Assembly (NCBI GenBank): GCA_947258425.1
Contig: CAMYIG010000030.1
Span: forward strand, 1-36,379
Length of the DNA stretch: 36,379 nucleotides
Source of the DNA: SZUA-76 sp945787585
GTDB taxonomy: Bacteria > Pseudomonadota > Gammaproteobacteria > SZUA-140
Direction: 5' to 3'
Below are positions 35,245 to 36,379 of the stretch, in pieces. The position numbers and the translations under genes were made by a program. How positions within the stretch are numbered: position 1 is the stretch's first letter; each line of letters opens with the position of its first letter. The notes beneath the pieces were generated by a model. The model saw nothing but the letters and a program-made list of their open reading frames with translations, was not told where the DNA came from and did not search any database.

Positions 35245-35363
35245 CGATTTTTCATCGTTCAGCATAATCCATAAACATTTCCGCCGCGATATCCAGTATT
35301 TTTCACATCATGAGGTTATCAATTCAGATTAAGTCGCGCCCAGCCTTGAACTGCGAATCACTG

Positions 35364-36011
35364 TCACTCTTTAACAAGTAATGTTCTGAGATAAGCGATA
35401 ACATCATTGATTTCCTGCTCACTTAACTGCTCCCCCCATATCGGCATGACAGATGATCGACCCATCGCTTCACCACCGAAGGTAATGATCATTCGTTTGT
35501 ATTGATCATTTTTATCACTACGTGTTAAATCAGCAGGTGGGGGATCATATAATATCGCGGCCCTTCCTTTACCATCACCCTTAATACCGTGACAAAGAAT
35601 GCAATTTGTTTTAAATACAACTTCGCCCCTGTACATGGTATCACCAACGACCATCAAATAACTTACAACATCATTAATTTGCTCTTTTGAAAGTTCATCG
35701 CCCCATGGTGGCATGAATTCTGACCGACCAACGGCAGCACCACCTTCGCGGATTATCTTATTGTAGTATTTTATTGACTGAGGCTTTATAGTTAAATTAG
35801 TAATGCCATGGAGTTTAGCGGCACGTGCCAGGCCATCCCCTCGCTCACCGTGACACACAATACAATAATTCTTAAATACGATGCCACCACGAACAACTGG
35901 CTTTGCTAGTTCTTTCTTTATAGCAGAACGGCTATCCCGTTTTATATCACCTGAGGAAAAAGAGGGGCCAGCAATGAGACCCAGGATTATTATCAATATT
36001 GCTGACCGCAT
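35364..36011 (-). CDS. Periplasmic di-haem cytochrome c (tandem domains)
   Basis: About 215 residues with a signal peptide from MRSAILIIILGLIAGPSF. There are two class I cytochrome c domains: the first has CIVCH and distal Met in SEFMPPWGDELS, the second CILCH and SSVMPIWGEQLS. The halves are strikingly alike (FKxxCIxCHGxxGDG, then GG-A-GRS-MP-WG-LS-QINDV), indicating internal duplication. It should carry electrons in the periplasm. ATG 36011 is chosen because the longer frame would overlap the cupredoxin gene with a non-signal sequence; GAGG lies nine bases upstream. It lies 11 bases after the cupredoxin stop. Confidence 0.92.
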   Translation of the reverse strand: MRSAILIIILGLIAGPSFSSGDIKRDSRSAIKKELAKPVVRGGIVFKNYCIVCHGERGDGLARAAKLHGITNLTIKPQSIKYYNKIIREGGAAVGRSEFMPPWGDELSKEQINDVVSYLMVVGDTMYRGEVVFKTNCILCHGIKGDGKGRAAILYDPPPADLTRSDKNDQYKRMIITFGGEAMGRSSVMPIWGEQLSEQEINDVIAYLRTLLVKE

Positions 36012-36022
36012 ACTACACAACC

Positions 36023-36367
36023 TCACTCCTTCACCTCCACCACCAGAAACATCTGCGGATGTATCGCACATTCAATTTCCGCCTCTCCAGGTGTATCAAA
36101 TTTCACTGAGCGAAATTCACCTTTAGCGTATGACCCCAAATCAAATGTAGTAATATCTGAAAGTGAAAAGATATTATGAAACCAGGGGTCCTGATTCTTA
36201 AAATGAATAGAATCACCCACCTGGATTGTGAATGTTTCAACCTTTTGATCATTCATCACAAATGTCTTATCTTTCTGCTCTATCGTGTGCTCCGCTGCGC
36301 TTAAAGCGGATGACATTAGTATTGTTGCCAAAAACAGGCAGTTTTTTACTATATTAGCCTTGTACAT
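36023..36367 (-). CDS. Periplasmic cupredoxin (plastocyanin-like)
   Basis: A 114-residue protein with a signal peptide (about 1-24, ending ALSAAEH). Type 1 copper ligands can be assigned: His in WFHNIFSL, and Cys, His and Met in ECAIHPQMFLV, the C-x-x-H-x-x-M spacing of a small blue-copper site. It opens the operon as seen here, with a perfect AGGAGG eight bases before the ATG at the very edge of the window, and is followed by the di-haem cytochrome c, so the pair probably exchanges electrons. The terminal partner enzyme is not in view. Confidence 0.9.
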   Translation of the reverse strand: MYKANIVKNCLFLATILMSSALSAAEHTIEQKDKTFVMNDQKVETFTIQVGDSIHFKNQDPWFHNIFSLSDITTFDLGSYAKGEFRSVKFDTPGEAEIECAIHPQMFLVVEVKE

Positions 36368-36379
36368 AATTAACCTCCT

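Noticed and set aside
1..36379. CRISPR arrays, insertion sequences, toxin-antitoxin pairs, riboswitches
   Set aside because: No regularly spaced repeats, transposase motifs, small paired ORFs or recognisable riboswitch cores were seen by eye; a covariance-model scan was not possible.

Overview
The window is a chromosomal stretch from a gammaproteobacterium. Marker gene orders support this: pcnB-folK-dNK-panB-panC-panD, rnr-rlmB, and the gammaproteobacterial small families DarP/YjgA, DUF3135, DUF3301 and YaaA. Base composition looks moderate by eye (not counted). I cannot name a genus; carboxynorspermidine-type polyamine synthesis and many c-di-GMP and phosphorelay proteins suggest a free-living aquatic or sediment organism. 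I see no insertion sequence, integrase, phage gene or CRISPR array.

Layout. 1-5 kb: 3' part of an M18 aminopeptidase, a TauE/SafE permease, an Hsp20 chaperone, a DUF3135 protein, then on the minus strand DUF3301 and an MltB-type lytic transglycosylase. 5-9 kb (minus): a GAF-PAS-PAS-GGDEF-EAL protein, YaaA and a DUF3817 membrane protein. 9-12 kb (minus): a class V aminotransferase with a clear terminator, DarP/YjgA and an AEC permease. 12-17 kb (minus): the pantothenate/folate cluster headed by pcnB. The pcnB reading frame makes sense only if translation starts at a non-canonical AUU, as known for E. coli pcnB. At 17.1 kb there is tRNA-Glu(CUC), followed by a secreted protein of unknown function. 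18.3-21.4 kb (minus): rnr and rlmB. 21.7-26 kb (minus): a two-gene phosphorelay made of a GAF-PAS hybrid kinase with two receivers and a REC-Hpt-REC-REC-GGDEF regulator. Divergent from it is an odd, apparently 5'-truncated fusion of half a PhnD-like binding protein to a chemoreceptor signalling domain, with a one-residue insertion in the normally invariant hairpin tip. 27.8-33.1 kb: polyamine genes, with carboxynorspermidine synthase and decarboxylase on plus and speB-speA on minus, converging. 33.3-35.2 kb: a POT peptide transporter, a stand-alone Hpt protein and tRNA-Arg(CCU). 35.3-36.4 kb (minus): a periplasmic cupredoxin and a tandem di-haem cytochrome c.

How the parts fit. Arginine can be taken to agmatine (SpeA) and putrescine (SpeB), then with aspartate semialdehyde to carboxyspermidine and spermidine by the two plus-strand genes. 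Three signalling loci (dual GGDEF/EAL protein, hybrid kinase plus response-regulator cyclase, lone Hpt) point to layered c-di-GMP control. The pan genes give pantoate, beta-alanine and pantothenate in one minus-strand run that ends at a hairpin near 12.26 kb.
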